Below are positions 1-6,681 of a stretch of 14,985 nucleotides of DNA, in pieces. Source of the DNA: DASUPK01 sp036505735 (GTDB lineage Bacteria; Actinomycetota; Thermoleophilia; Solirubrobacterales; 70-9). Position 1 is the stretch's first letter. The number at the start of each line of letters is the position of its first letter. Made by a program: the position numbers and the translations under genes. The DNA lies in contig DASXSZ010000128.1 of assembly GCA_036505735.1 (NCBI GenBank), positions 1 through 14,985 of the forward strand. Reading direction: 5' to 3'. The notes under the pieces were generated by a model. It was given only the letters and a program-made list of their open reading frames with translations. It was not told the DNA's origin and did no database searches.

Positions 1-76
1 ATGCCTGGGTGCGTCATCTGGTCTGTCGATGTCGAATGAGCGCATGAAAGCCTTGCCCCCCACCTGGCAAAGTCAA

Positions 77-96
77 CCCTCCGGCAGGCCGGAGGG
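77..96. repeat. Perfect 8-bp hairpin (terminator-like, no T-run)
   Basis: CCCTCCGG (77-84) and CCGGAGGG (89-96) are exact reverse complements around a CAGG loop. No T-run follows on the + strand, so it is not a canonical intrinsic terminator. On the minus strand it is followed by TTGACTTT. It may still end transcription from a gene left of the window. Confidence 0.5.
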
Positions 97-160
97 GCGG
101 CGAATCCTAGCGTTTGGACTCCGATGGCGGAGCGTCTGTCACCGGCCCCGGCGAGGGAGG

Positions 161-197
161 GCCCGCGCCCCGGGAGAGGGAGGTCCGGGACGCGGGC
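161..197. repeat. Long GC hairpin with purine-rich loop
   Basis: GCCCGCG (161-167) pairs with CGCGGGC (191-197). CCCGG (169-173) pairs with CCGGG (185-189), with a single C168/A190 mismatch between the two blocks. This gives a 12-bp stem closed by an 11-base loop (174-184) that is purine-rich and contains an AGGGAGG run. A weaker hairpin follows at 221-244 (7 pairs, one G-U). Such stems are more frequent by chance at this GC, so functional status is uncertain. Confidence 0.4.
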
Positions 198-298
198 GTG
201 CCTCCGGATCGGACCCGTGCCCCTGGCAGCCGCGGCGGTCAGGGTCGCTGTGTCCGAGTTCTTGGTGTTTCAAGCCCAAAGACGGGGGCGGCACGTAT

Positions 299-322
299 TT
301 ATTCCGGGGGCCGCCGGAATAA
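299..322. repeat. 9-bp hairpin just upstream of the anti-sigma gene
   Basis: Bases 299-307 and 314-322 are exact reverse complements (TTATTCCGG against CCGGAATAA) with a six-base loop. The element ends 36 bases before the ATG at 359 and is one of the few AT-containing patches in the region. It could be an operator, a leader hairpin or part of a promoter region. Confidence 0.45.
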
Positions 323-358
323 TTCGGCCGGTCGCGCGTCTGGACGAGTGGAACAGGC

Positions 359-1144
359 ATGAACCGAGATCAGCCACACAGCGAGCTCGACGAGCGGACC
401 CGCCGCCAACTCGCTTCCCTGGCGGACGGCTCGCTGCAGGGGCACGAGCGAGCGGAGCTCGAGGCGCGGCTCGCTGCCTCTCCCACCCTGCGGGCGGCGC
501 TCGAGCGCCAGCGCGCCGGCTCTGCCGCGCTCCGCGGGCTCCAGCTGGGCGCGCCGCACAGCCTGCGCGCCCGCGTGGAGGCCGCGCGCGCCGCTCCCCG
601 GCGGAGGACCCGGCGGCGGCCACGCCTGATCGCCGGGACCCTGGCCGGGGCGGCGGCCGCCGCGGCCCTCGTCACCGTGCTCCTGCTGCCCTCGGGCGCC
701 GGCGGACCCACCGTGGTCGAGGCGGCCCGGCTCTCGGAGCGCCCCGCGACGGGGTCCGTCGCCGTCGCGCCCTCCAATCCGAAGCTGCTCGCCGCGGACG
801 TCGAGGGGGTGCCCTACCCGAACTGGAGCGAGGAGTTCGGCTGGCGGCAGGCGGGAATTCGCTCCGACCGGCTCGGCGACCGAGATGCGAGCACGGTCTT
901 CTACGAGCGCGGGGGGAGGCGGATCGCCTACACGATCGTCTCCGGCGACGGCATCCACGCTCCCGGCGGCGCCCGGACCACCGTGCGGAACGGCGTCAAT
1001 CTCCATTCCCTCGACGAGGGCGGCCGCCGGATCGTCACCTGGTGGCGGGATGGCAGGACGTGCGTCCTCTCCAGCACCGGTGTGGGCGACCGCGAGCTCC
1101 TGAGGCTCGCCTCTTGGAAGGGCGACGGGGCGGTGCCCTTCTGA
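359..1144 (+). CDS. Membrane anti-sigma-factor-like protein (zinc ligands absent)
   Basis: The product has 261 aa. Residues about 11-60 form a helical N-terminal domain of the kind seen in anti-sigma factors (LADGSL... ERAELEARLAASPTL), but the usual HxxxCxxC zinc motif is replaced by RLAASPTL, with no cysteine. An arginine-rich stretch (81-89) precedes one membrane segment at about 90-111, so the roughly 150-residue C-terminal part should lie outside the membrane. It has repeated beta-like segments around GGRRIAYTIVSG (185-196) and GGRRIVTWWRDG (221-232). The sigma gene overlaps its 3' end, the usual sigma/anti-sigma partnership, although the anti-sigma normally comes second. The start is the ATG at 359, with only a weak ribosome site. 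The assignment rests on architecture and context; the sensor ligand is unknown. Confidence 0.72.
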   Translation: MNRDQPHSELDERTRRQLASLADGSLQGHERAELEARLAASPTLRAALERQRAGSAALRGLQLGAPHSLRARVEAARAAPRRRTRRRPRLIAGTLAGAAAAAALVTVLLLPSGAGGPTVVEAARLSERPATGSVAVAPSNPKLLAADVEGVPYPNWSEEFGWRQAGIRSDRLGDRDASTVFYERGGRRIAYTIVSGDGIHAPGGARTTVRNGVNLHSLDEGGRRIVTWWRDGRTCVLSSTGVGDRELLRLASWKGDGAVPF

Positions 1145-1662
1145 CCGCTCTACTCGTCCAGGGGGAGGGACGCCAGCTTGATCCCGAGACCGCCGGCGAC
1201 CACATCGACACGCTCTTCAGGGCGGCGTACGCGATGTGCGGCTCGCGCGACCTCGCGGAGGAGCTGGTTCAGGAGACCTACGTCAAGGTCCTCGCCCGGC
1301 CCCGGCTGCTCCGGCGCGACGACGATCTCGGATACCTGATCAAGGCATTGAGAAACACCTGGTACAGCCATCTGCGCACGGAACGCACACGGCGCGCATC
1401 GGCCGATACCGGCGATCGCGAGCCCGATGAGCTGCCGGCGCGAAGCGCCGCCGGCGACCCGGAGACGTCCCTCGAGGCGGGTGCCGTGCTCGACGCCCTG
1501 GCAGACCTCCCCCAGTCCTATCGCGAGGCCGTGGCAGCCGTGGACATCGCGGGCCTCAGCTACGCGGAGGCGGCTCGAGCGCTGGGCGTTCGCCAGGGGA
1601 CGATCATGAGCCGCGTCTACCGGGGGCGCGAGCAGGTTGCTGAGGCGGTTGGGGCGGGCTGA
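1114..1662 (+). CDS. ECF-type sigma-70 family RNA polymerase sigma factor
   Basis: Region 2 is visible from about base 1201 (LFRAAYAMCGSRDLAEELVQ, then the YLIKALRNTWYSHLRTER segment of regions 2.3-2.4). Region 4 is visible near the end (VLDALADLPQSYREAVAAVD and the helix-turn-helix LSYAEAARALGVRQGTIMSR). No region 1 or 3 is present, as in ECF factors. The start is uncertain because no in-frame ATG exists close by. I place it at TTG 1114, with TGAGG eight bases upstream (182 aa), overlapping the anti-sigma gene by 31 bases. GTG 1060, or the rare CTG 1141 (which overlaps the TGA stop as CTGA), are alternatives. The last 59 bases overlap the convergent wecA-like gene, and that overlap encodes the DNA-recognition helix. 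Presumably it is released by the upstream membrane anti-sigma protein to bind core polymerase. Confidence 0.85.
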   Translation: MEGRRGGALLTALLVQGEGRQLDPETAGDHIDTLFRAAYAMCGSRDLAEELVQETYVKVLARPRLLRRDDDLGYLIKALRNTWYSHLRTERTRRASADTGDREPDELPARSAAGDPETSLEAGAVLDALADLPQSYREAVAAVDIAGLSYAEAARALGVRQGTIMSRVYRGREQVAEAVGAG

Positions 1663-2959
1663 CGCCCTCCGGGTCCGCCTGGTCCACGGCCGCCATCTCG
1701 CCCGTGTCCGGGTCCACGGCGGTGAACTCACCCGTCCCGGGGTCGACCACCGCGAAGGTCCCGGTGTCGAGCTCCCGCAGCACGCCCTCCTCGACCTCCG
1801 GCTCGAAGGGCGCCTCGGGAATCTGGGCGAGGCCGAGCCGGCGGCGCCACTGCCGGTTGCGCACCTTGAGGAGCTTGAGGATCTCGAGCGCAGTCAGCAG
1901 CCGGAAGCTCGCGATGGCGGCGGCCAGCAGGCAGGCGGCCATGACCGCCGTCCACAGGGGGTCGAAATGACCGTGGTTGTCGGTGTAGGGCACGAACCGC
2001 AGAGCCAGCGCGACGGCCGCCAGCACCAGGGTCCAGCCGTAGAGGTAGGCGATCGTCCGCCGCTGGCTGAAGCCGATCCGCGCCATCCGGTGATGGAAGT
2101 GCTCCGTGTCGGCCCGGTAGATCGGCCGGCCGTACTTGAGTCGCTTGGCGACCACGAAGCCGGTGTCGAGGATCGGCACGGCAAGCACGGCGAGCGGGAA
2201 GAACAATGCCACCACAGCGTTGGTCTTCAGGGCGCCCTGGACGGTGATCACCGCCATCAAGTAGCCGAGCAGGTTCGAGCCTGTGTCCCCCATGAAGCTC
2301 GACGCGGGCGGGAAGCCGTGCCGGAGGAACCCGAGCGAAGCGCCCGCCGTGACCGCCGCCAGCACGCCCGCGGCGTTGCGGTCCAGTGAGAGCGCAATCA
2401 CGGCGAGCGAGGCCGCGGAGATCAGGCAGACGCCGGCCGCCAGACCGTCGACTCCGTCGATCAGGTTGATCACGTTGGCGACGGCGACGATCCCGAACAC
2501 GGTCAGCACCTGACCGAGGTCGATCGCCCCGATCCCGGGCGGATCGAAGAGCTGCACGGAGCCGGGGTCGACGCGGCCAAGGAAGGGCAGGGTGAAGCTG
2601 GCGACCGTCACCCCTGACGCGACCGGGATGATCGCTGCCGCGGTCTGGCCCAGCAGCTTGATTCCGGCGGGCAGGTCCACCAGGTCGTCGACCACCCCGA
2701 CCGCGGTGATCACGATCGCGCCGCCGAGGATCGAGCGGGTCTCGTGATCCCAGGGGAGGAAGATGGTGCCGCCGATCAGCACGGCCACCAGCACGGCCAG
2801 GCCGCCGAGCTTCGGCGTCGGCACCTCGTGCAGGCTGCGCTCATTCGGCACGTCCATTGCGCCGATCCGGACGGCCAGCGACTCGGTGGCCGGCACCAGC
2901 GCCCAGACCGCCGCGCCGGCGAAGATGAACGCGAAGAGGGCGTCGATCGTGTCGGGCAT
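1604..2959 (-). CDS. wecA: WecA/MraY-family undecaprenyl-phosphate sugar-1-phosphate transferase
   Basis: The 451-aa polytopic membrane enzyme is expected to move a (N-acetyl)hexosamine-1-phosphate from a UDP-sugar to undecaprenyl phosphate, starting a lipid-linked cell-surface glycan. Family motifs are clear: the Asp pair VGVVDDLVDL (D91/D92), NVINLIDGVDGLAAG (162-176), FMGDTGS (222-228) and the HFHHR motif (287-291). About ten hydrophobic segments span residues 5-355. After residue ~375 comes an unusual soluble tail with a ten-residue repeat and a proline-rich end. The ATG lies in TGATG with the stop of the upstream amidotransferase, with GGGGGAG seven bases before it, so the two are translationally coupled. 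Its 3' end overlaps the convergent sigma gene. The exact sugar cannot be read from the sequence; the wecA name rests on family and the conserved actinobacterial gene order. Confidence 0.88.
   Translation of the reverse strand: MPDTIDALFAFIFAGAAVWALVPATESLAVRIGAMDVPNERSLHEVPTPKLGGLAVLVAVLIGGTIFLPWDHETRSILGGAIVITAVGVVDDLVDLPAGIKLLGQTAAAIIPVASGVTVASFTLPFLGRVDPGSVQLFDPPGIGAIDLGQVLTVFGIVAVANVINLIDGVDGLAAGVCLISAASLAVIALSLDRNAAGVLAAVTAGASLGFLRHGFPPASSFMGDTGSNLLGYLMAVITVQGALKTNAVVALFFPLAVLAVPILDTGFVVAKRLKYGRPIYRADTEHFHHRMARIGFSQRRTIAYLYGWTLVLAAVALALRFVPYTDNHGHFDPLWTAVMAACLLAAAIASFRLLTALEILKLLKVRNRQWRRRLGLAQIPEAPFEPEVEEGVLRELDTGTFAVVDPGTGEFTAVDPDTGEMAAVDQADPEGVSPPQPPQQPARAPGRRGS
1688..1747 (-). repeat. 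Tandem 30-bp repeat encoding VDPxTGExxA in the WecA tail
   Basis: Residues 405-414 (VDPGTGEFTA) and 415-424 (VDPDTGEMAA) are tandem copies. They are preceded by a degenerate half copy (LDTGTFAV, 397-404) and followed by another (VDQADPEG, 425-432). At the DNA level the period is 30 bases and the copies have diverged, so this is not a fresh slippage product. Confidence 0.8.
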
Positions 2960-4860
2960 CAGCCCGCTCCCCCGGCCCCCGCTCCGGCCGCGGCCGGCTC
3001 GCGCGCGTAGCGATCGAACCAGAGGGTGAAGGAGAGGAGACCCCAGATCTGGCGGCTCAGGTCCTCCTTCCCGGCGATGTGATCGTCGAGGACCCGGCTG
3101 ACGGCCTCGGGCCGCAGGTAGCCCTGGCGCTCGACGGTCTCTGCGGAGAGGACGTCCCGGGCGAACGGCGCCAGGTCGCCGCGGAGCCAGGCGGCGACCG
3201 GGATCGAGAAACCCTGCTTGCGGCCGCGGATGATCTCCCGCGGCAGCAGCGGCTCCACGGCCCGGCGCAGCAGCCGCTTCTTCGAGAAGCCGCGCACCTT
3301 CTGCCTCGTCTCGAGCGCGAGGGCGAGTTCGGCGACCACCGGGTCGAGGAAGGGCACCCGCGCCTCGAGGGAGTGGGCCATGCTGGCGCGGTCGGTCTTC
3401 ACCAGCAGGTCGTCAACCAGGTAGATGCCCAGGTCGAGGTCCTGAAGCCGGGCCAGCTCCTCGGCGCCCTCGGTCTCCGCGTAGCGGGCGCGGTGGAGAT
3501 CGAGCGGGTCCGACACCCGCGGGGCGCTGAGCAGCTCGCCCTGCGCCTCGGGGGAGAAGATCTCCTTCCAGGCGTGATGACGCTCGACCGGGGGCAGATG
3601 CGCGCCGCGCACGAAGCGCTTGGCCATGTAGTCGAAGCTGACCTTCGCCGAGGAGCTCGGCAGTCGCTCGACCAGCGGCCGCAGGAAGGGCGCCGCCCGT
3701 CCGATCCGCGGCGCGAGCTTGTCCGCTACGTAGGTGTAGTAGCCGCCGAACAGCTCGTCTCCCCCCTCGCCGGAGAGCACGACCTTGACCGTGTCGGCCG
3801 CCAGCTGGGAGACCAGGTAGGTGGGGAGGGCCGATGAGTCCCCGAAGGGCTCGTCGAAGGCCTCGACCAGGCGGGGCAGGAGGTCCACGGCATCCGGTCG
3901 CAGGATGAGCTCGTGGTGGTCCGTTCCATAGCGCTCGGCGACCAGGCGGGCCTGGCTCAGCTCGTCGAAGGAGCTTTCCTCGAAGCCGATCGAGAAGGTG
4001 CTCACTCGGTAGCCGCTCTCCGCCGCCGCCATCGCGGTCAGGGCGGAGGAGTCGATGCCGCCGGAGAGCAGCACGCCTACCGGCACGTCCGAGACCAGAT
4101 GCGCCCGAACCGAGTCGCGGAGCCGGTCCCGCAGCTCCTCGGCCAGCGCTTCGGCGCCCTCCGTCCGCACCTCGTCCGCGGGGACCGGGGTCGGCCGGGC
4201 GAAGCGGCCGAGCTCGATCTCCCCTCCCTCCGCCACCAGCGTGTGTCCGGGCGGCAGCTTGCGCGCCTCACTGAAGATGGTGAGGGGTGCGGGTATCGAA
4301 TTGAAGGCGAGGAAGGCCTCGAGCGCGGCGGGGTCGATCTCGCGGGAGAAGCCGGGCTGGCGCAGCAGCGCCTTGAGCTCCGAGGCGAAGGAGATCGCCC
4401 CGTCGGCGACCCGGTAGTAGAGCGGCTTGATCCCGAAGCGGTCGCGGGCGAGCACGAGGCGGCGGTGGCGGGCGTCCCAGATCGCGATCGCGAACATCCC
4501 CCTGAGCGCCGCCACGAAGGCGGGCCCCCGCTCCTCGTAGAGATGGACCAGGACCTCGGTGTCGCTGTGGGTCGAGAAGGTGTGCCCGCGGCCCCGGAGC
4601 TCGTCCCGGAGATCGCGGTAGTTGTAGATCTCACCGTTCTGGATCACCTGGATCCGGCCGTCCTCGTTGGCGATCGGCTGATCGCCGCCGGCCAGATCGA
4701 TGATCGAGAGGCGCCGCATTGCGAGCCCGGCCGGGCCGTCGATCAGGCTCCCGTCCGAGTCGGGGCCGCGGTGAACCAGGGTCTCGTTCATCGCGGCGAG
4801 AGCCGCGGGATCGGGGCCGGAGGCCCCGTCGAGCGAGACGAGGCCGCATATCCCGCACAT
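2959..4860 (-). CDS. asnB: Asparagine synthase-type glutamine amidotransferase (AsnB family)
   Basis: The 633-aa protein begins MCGICGL, so Cys2 becomes the N-terminal nucleophile of a class II glutamine amidotransferase domain (about 2-210). Visible glutaminase residues are the R50 region, NGEIYN (75-80) and the SDTE (99-102) loop. The synthetase domain has the PP-loop LLSGGIDSS (264-272) and SGEGGDELFGGY (363-374). The reaction is ATP-dependent transfer of glutamine nitrogen to a carboxylate, either aspartate or, in this glycan context, possibly a uronic-acid sugar. The start at 4860 is fixed by the Cys2 requirement; an upstream in-frame ATG at 4917 would bury the nucleophile. It is followed by the WecA-like gene in a TGATG overlap. 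The length matches amidotransferases of exopolysaccharide loci, but a plain asparagine synthetase cannot be excluded. Confidence 0.9.
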   Translation of the reverse strand: MCGICGLVSLDGASGPDPAALAAMNETLVHRGPDSDGSLIDGPAGLAMRRLSIIDLAGGDQPIANEDGRIQVIQNGEIYNYRDLRDELRGRGHTFSTHSDTEVLVHLYEERGPAFVAALRGMFAIAIWDARHRRLVLARDRFGIKPLYYRVADGAISFASELKALLRQPGFSREIDPAALEAFLAFNSIPAPLTIFSEARKLPPGHTLVAEGGEIELGRFARPTPVPADEVRTEGAEALAEELRDRLRDSVRAHLVSDVPVGVLLSGGIDSSALTAMAAAESGYRVSTFSIGFEESSFDELSQARLVAERYGTDHHELILRPDAVDLLPRLVEAFDEPFGDSSALPTYLVSQLAADTVKVVLSGEGGDELFGGYYTYVADKLAPRIGRAAPFLRPLVERLPSSSAKVSFDYMAKRFVRGAHLPPVERHHAWKEIFSPEAQGELLSAPRVSDPLDLHRARYAETEGAEELARLQDLDLGIYLVDDLLVKTDRASMAHSLEARVPFLDPVVAELALALETRQKVRGFSKKRLLRRAVEPLLPREIIRGRKQGFSIPVAAWLRGDLAPFARDVLSAETVERQGYLRPEAVSRVLDDHIAGKEDLSRQIWGLLSFTLWFDRYAREPAAAGAGAGGAG

Positions 4861-4867
4861 GGCCGCG

Positions 4868-4873
4868 AGTCTA
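4868..4873 (-). promoter_or_regulatory. Candidate -10 element for a leaderless asnB transcript
   Basis: On the minus strand TAGACT lies exactly seven bases before the ATG at 4860, which puts the expected transcription start on or next to the A of the start codon. No Shine-Dalgarno lies at normal distance, and no convincing -35 is visible. The 65-base gap to the upstream sugar transferase also holds a short hairpin (CTCCC/GGGAG, 4881-4893). Confidence 0.45.
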
Positions 4874-4925
4874 AGGGCCTCTCCCGTCGGGAGCGCGCCC
4901 TGGCGGGACCTGCCCAATGAGCGTC

Positions 4926-5651
4926 CTAGCGGGCGCGGCCGCGGAGGGTGAGGCTGACGATCCGGGCGACGGTCGCGCCGAGCACTCGGAGGTAGAGCCG
5001 GATCGAGCGGTCCGCGATGTACTCGAGGTCGTGGATCAGCTTGTCCTCCCAGGAGTCCTCGCGGGTGATCCTGGTCTGGGCGAAGCCGGTCACCCCCGGG
5101 CGGACCACGAGGCGCTGCCAGTACTGGGGGACTTCCTCGCAGAGCCGGTTGAAGAAGGCGGGGCGCACCGGGCGCGGCCCGACCATGCTCATGTCGCCGC
5201 GGATCACGTTGAAGAGCTGGGGCACCTCGTCGATGTGCGTGAGCCGCGCCGCCCGCCCGACCATCGTGACCTCCTGCTCGGTCCGCCGGCTGAGCTCCTC
5301 GCCGTAGTAGTTGCCGAGCCGGGCCTCCGCCCCGGGCTTGAGTGTCCTCAGCTTGTACATGGTGAAGACGCGGCCGGCCCGGCCGACCCGCTCGCCGCGG
5401 TAGAGGACCGGCCTGCCCGAGGTGATCAGCGTCGCCAGGGCGAGCAGGCCGAGCAGCGGCGAGAGCACGATCAGCGCGCCGCCGGCGATGATCAGGTCGA
5501 GCGCACGGAGCGCGATGTCGACCTTGCGCGGCGCGTAGACCTCCCCTGCGATGCCCGCGTACTGCTCCGCGAACGAGGAGAGGGACTCTGGCTGGGAGGC
5601 CGGCGGCGCCACGCTCTCCGTCTCGGCCGGCGCTCGCGCCGAGGCGCTCAC
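4926..5651 (-). CDS. Monotopic bacterial sugar transferase (phosphoglycosyl transferase)
   Basis: The 241-aa product belongs to the WcaJ/PglC-like 'bacterial sugar transferase' family, which transfers a hexose-1-phosphate from a nucleotide sugar to undecaprenyl phosphate on the cytoplasmic membrane face. It has a variable N terminus (1-42), a re-entrant membrane helix at about 46-76 containing Pro65, YKLRTL (99-104), the catalytic Asp-Glu pair in THIDEVPQLFNVIRGDMS (D141, E142), VGPRPV (157-162) and RPGVTGFAQ (184-192). The ~240-residue size is the minimal catalytic core; the N-terminal four-helix bundle of larger WcaJ/WbaP proteins is absent. The GTG start overlaps the upstream stop as GTGA, with GGAGG seven bases before it. 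It is translationally coupled to the DUF354 gene. Confidence 0.93.
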   Translation of the reverse strand: MSASARAPAETESVAPPASQPESLSSFAEQYAGIAGEVYAPRKVDIALRALDLIIAGGALIVLSPLLGLLALATLITSGRPVLYRGERVGRAGRVFTMYKLRTLKPGAEARLGNYYGEELSRRTEQEVTMVGRAARLTHIDEVPQLFNVIRGDMSMVGPRPVRPAFFNRLCEEVPQYWQRLVVRPGVTGFAQTRITREDSWEDKLIHDLEYIADRSIRLYLRVLGATVARIVSLTLRGRAR

Positions 5652-6670
5652 GCCGGGGCCTCCATATCGGCGGCGCCGAGCATCAGGTCGACGAGCAGCC
5701 CCGGATCGCGACGCACCCGCTCGCCCTCGCCGCTCCTCTTCTCGAGCTCGATCGCGCGGGGATCGGTCAAGGGGCGCAGCCGGTTCGAGCGGATCAGCGC
5801 CTCATCGACTCCGCCGAGCCTCCCACCGTACGTCGTGTAGACGGGGGTCCCGAGCGCTACCGCCTCGCGGTTCATCGTCCCGCCGGCCGAGACCACCAGG
5901 TCGGCGAGGGCGACCAGGCTCTGCGCCTCGACGGCGTGGTCGGGGACGATCAGCGAGGGCAGGGCGAGCTCCTTGACGTAGGCGCGCTGCTCCTCGGTGC
6001 GCGGAAGGACCACGGCGTGGACGCCCTCGTCCGTCCCGACCCGCGCGAGGACCTGGGGAAACAGGGGGTTCGACTTGCGGTGATAGAGCGAGACATCCGG
6101 CGGCGGGCGCACGATGACGACGACGCGCTCGGTGTCGACGCCCACCTCCTCGAGCACGCCGGGGTCGACCTCGAAGTCGGCGAGATAGTACTCCTCCTTG
6201 AAGCCCGGATACTGGATCAGCTTGTCGGGCCCGACCCCGAAGCGCTTCAGCCGCTCCGGCGGCACCGAGTCGGGGAAGATCACCCGCGTCGCGAGCCGAC
6301 AGCCGACGTGGTGCTGGGCCACCGCGAACTCGTAGTCGTGCATGTTCGCCTCCGGGATGCCGAGCGCCCGGGCCGCTATCGCGAGGTCGTTTGATCCGTG
6401 CGCGATCGCCAGGTCGAATCCGGCACCCTTGCCGAAGCGCCGCATCTTCCCCGTCCGTTGGATCAGCCGCATCAGCTTGCGGATCCGCGAGGCGCCGCCG
6501 TGGCGCCCGATCGGGGTGTGGTCCATGTGATGGAGGGCGAGCAGCTCCTGGGTCTGCGTGTAGTCGCGCGAGGTGACGGTCACCTCGTGACCTCGCTCGC
6601 GGAGCCGCTCGATGATCGGCCGCAGCACCAGCACGTGCGCCGGCGCGCTCATGTCGGCCCAGATCCTCAT
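5648..6670 (-). CDS. DUF354 family protein, GT-B-like glycosyltransferase
   Basis: The 340-aa protein opens with the family's typical MRIWADMSAPAHVLVLRPII and a 'GHEV..TSRDYTQT' segment (28-40), an N-terminal Rossmann half as in GT-B enzymes. A YPGFKEEYYLADF segment (154-166) starts the C-terminal half, and SAGGTMNREAVALGTPVY (261-278) resembles the nucleotide-sugar binding loop of the UDP-N-acetylglucosamine epimerase/MurG-like fold. No signal peptide or membrane segment is seen. The DUF354 family is poorly characterised and donor and acceptor are unknown. It starts eleven bases after the glyA stop and overlaps the sugar transferase, placing it in a glycan-assembly operon. Confidence 0.85.
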   Translation of the reverse strand: MRIWADMSAPAHVLVLRPIIERLRERGHEVTVTSRDYTQTQELLALHHMDHTPIGRHGGASRIRKLMRLIQRTGKMRRFGKGAGFDLAIAHGSNDLAIAARALGIPEANMHDYEFAVAQHHVGCRLATRVIFPDSVPPERLKRFGVGPDKLIQYPGFKEEYYLADFEVDPGVLEEVGVDTERVVVIVRPPPDVSLYHRKSNPLFPQVLARVGTDEGVHAVVLPRTEEQRAYVKELALPSLIVPDHAVEAQSLVALADLVVSAGGTMNREAVALGTPVYTTYGGRLGGVDEALIRSNRLRPLTDPRAIELEKRSGEGERVRRDPGLLVDLMLGAADMEAPA

Positions 6671-6681
6671 GACCGCTTAGG

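Larger units (their letters stand above)
1..358. other. Non-coding leader region with several hairpins
   Basis: No reading frame here gives a recognisable protein on either strand. The frames that stay open do so because the GC is high, and their translations are arginine/proline/glycine-rich. The stretch contains four inverted repeats (77-96, 161-197, 221-244, 299-322). A TAnnnT-type hexamer, TAGCGT at 108-113, could be a -10 element, but no good -35 accompanies it. The region could be the 5' leader and promoter of the anti-sigma/sigma unit, the 3' end of a gene outside the window, or a small structured RNA. I cannot choose between these. Confidence 0.5.

Noticed and set aside
240..300. Possible tRNA-like T-arm around GTTTCAAGCCC
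   Set aside because: No acceptor, D or anticodon arm can be folded around it, and no CCA or matching stem is present.
124..1662. A single 512-codon open frame covering the leader, the anti-sigma gene and the sigma gene
   Set aside because: Only the last ~180 codons read as protein (sigma regions 2 and 4). The earlier part is an arginine/proline-rich shadow of the anti-sigma gene, which has a clear membrane segment in another frame.
4881..4893. CTCCC/GGGAG hairpin between the sugar transferase and asnB as an intrinsic terminator
   Set aside because: The stem is only five pairs and no T-run follows on the transcribed strand.
4861..4917. Longer asnB start at 4917
   Set aside because: It would put 19 residues before the MCGICGL N terminus. 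The glutaminase needs the Cys directly after the initiator Met.
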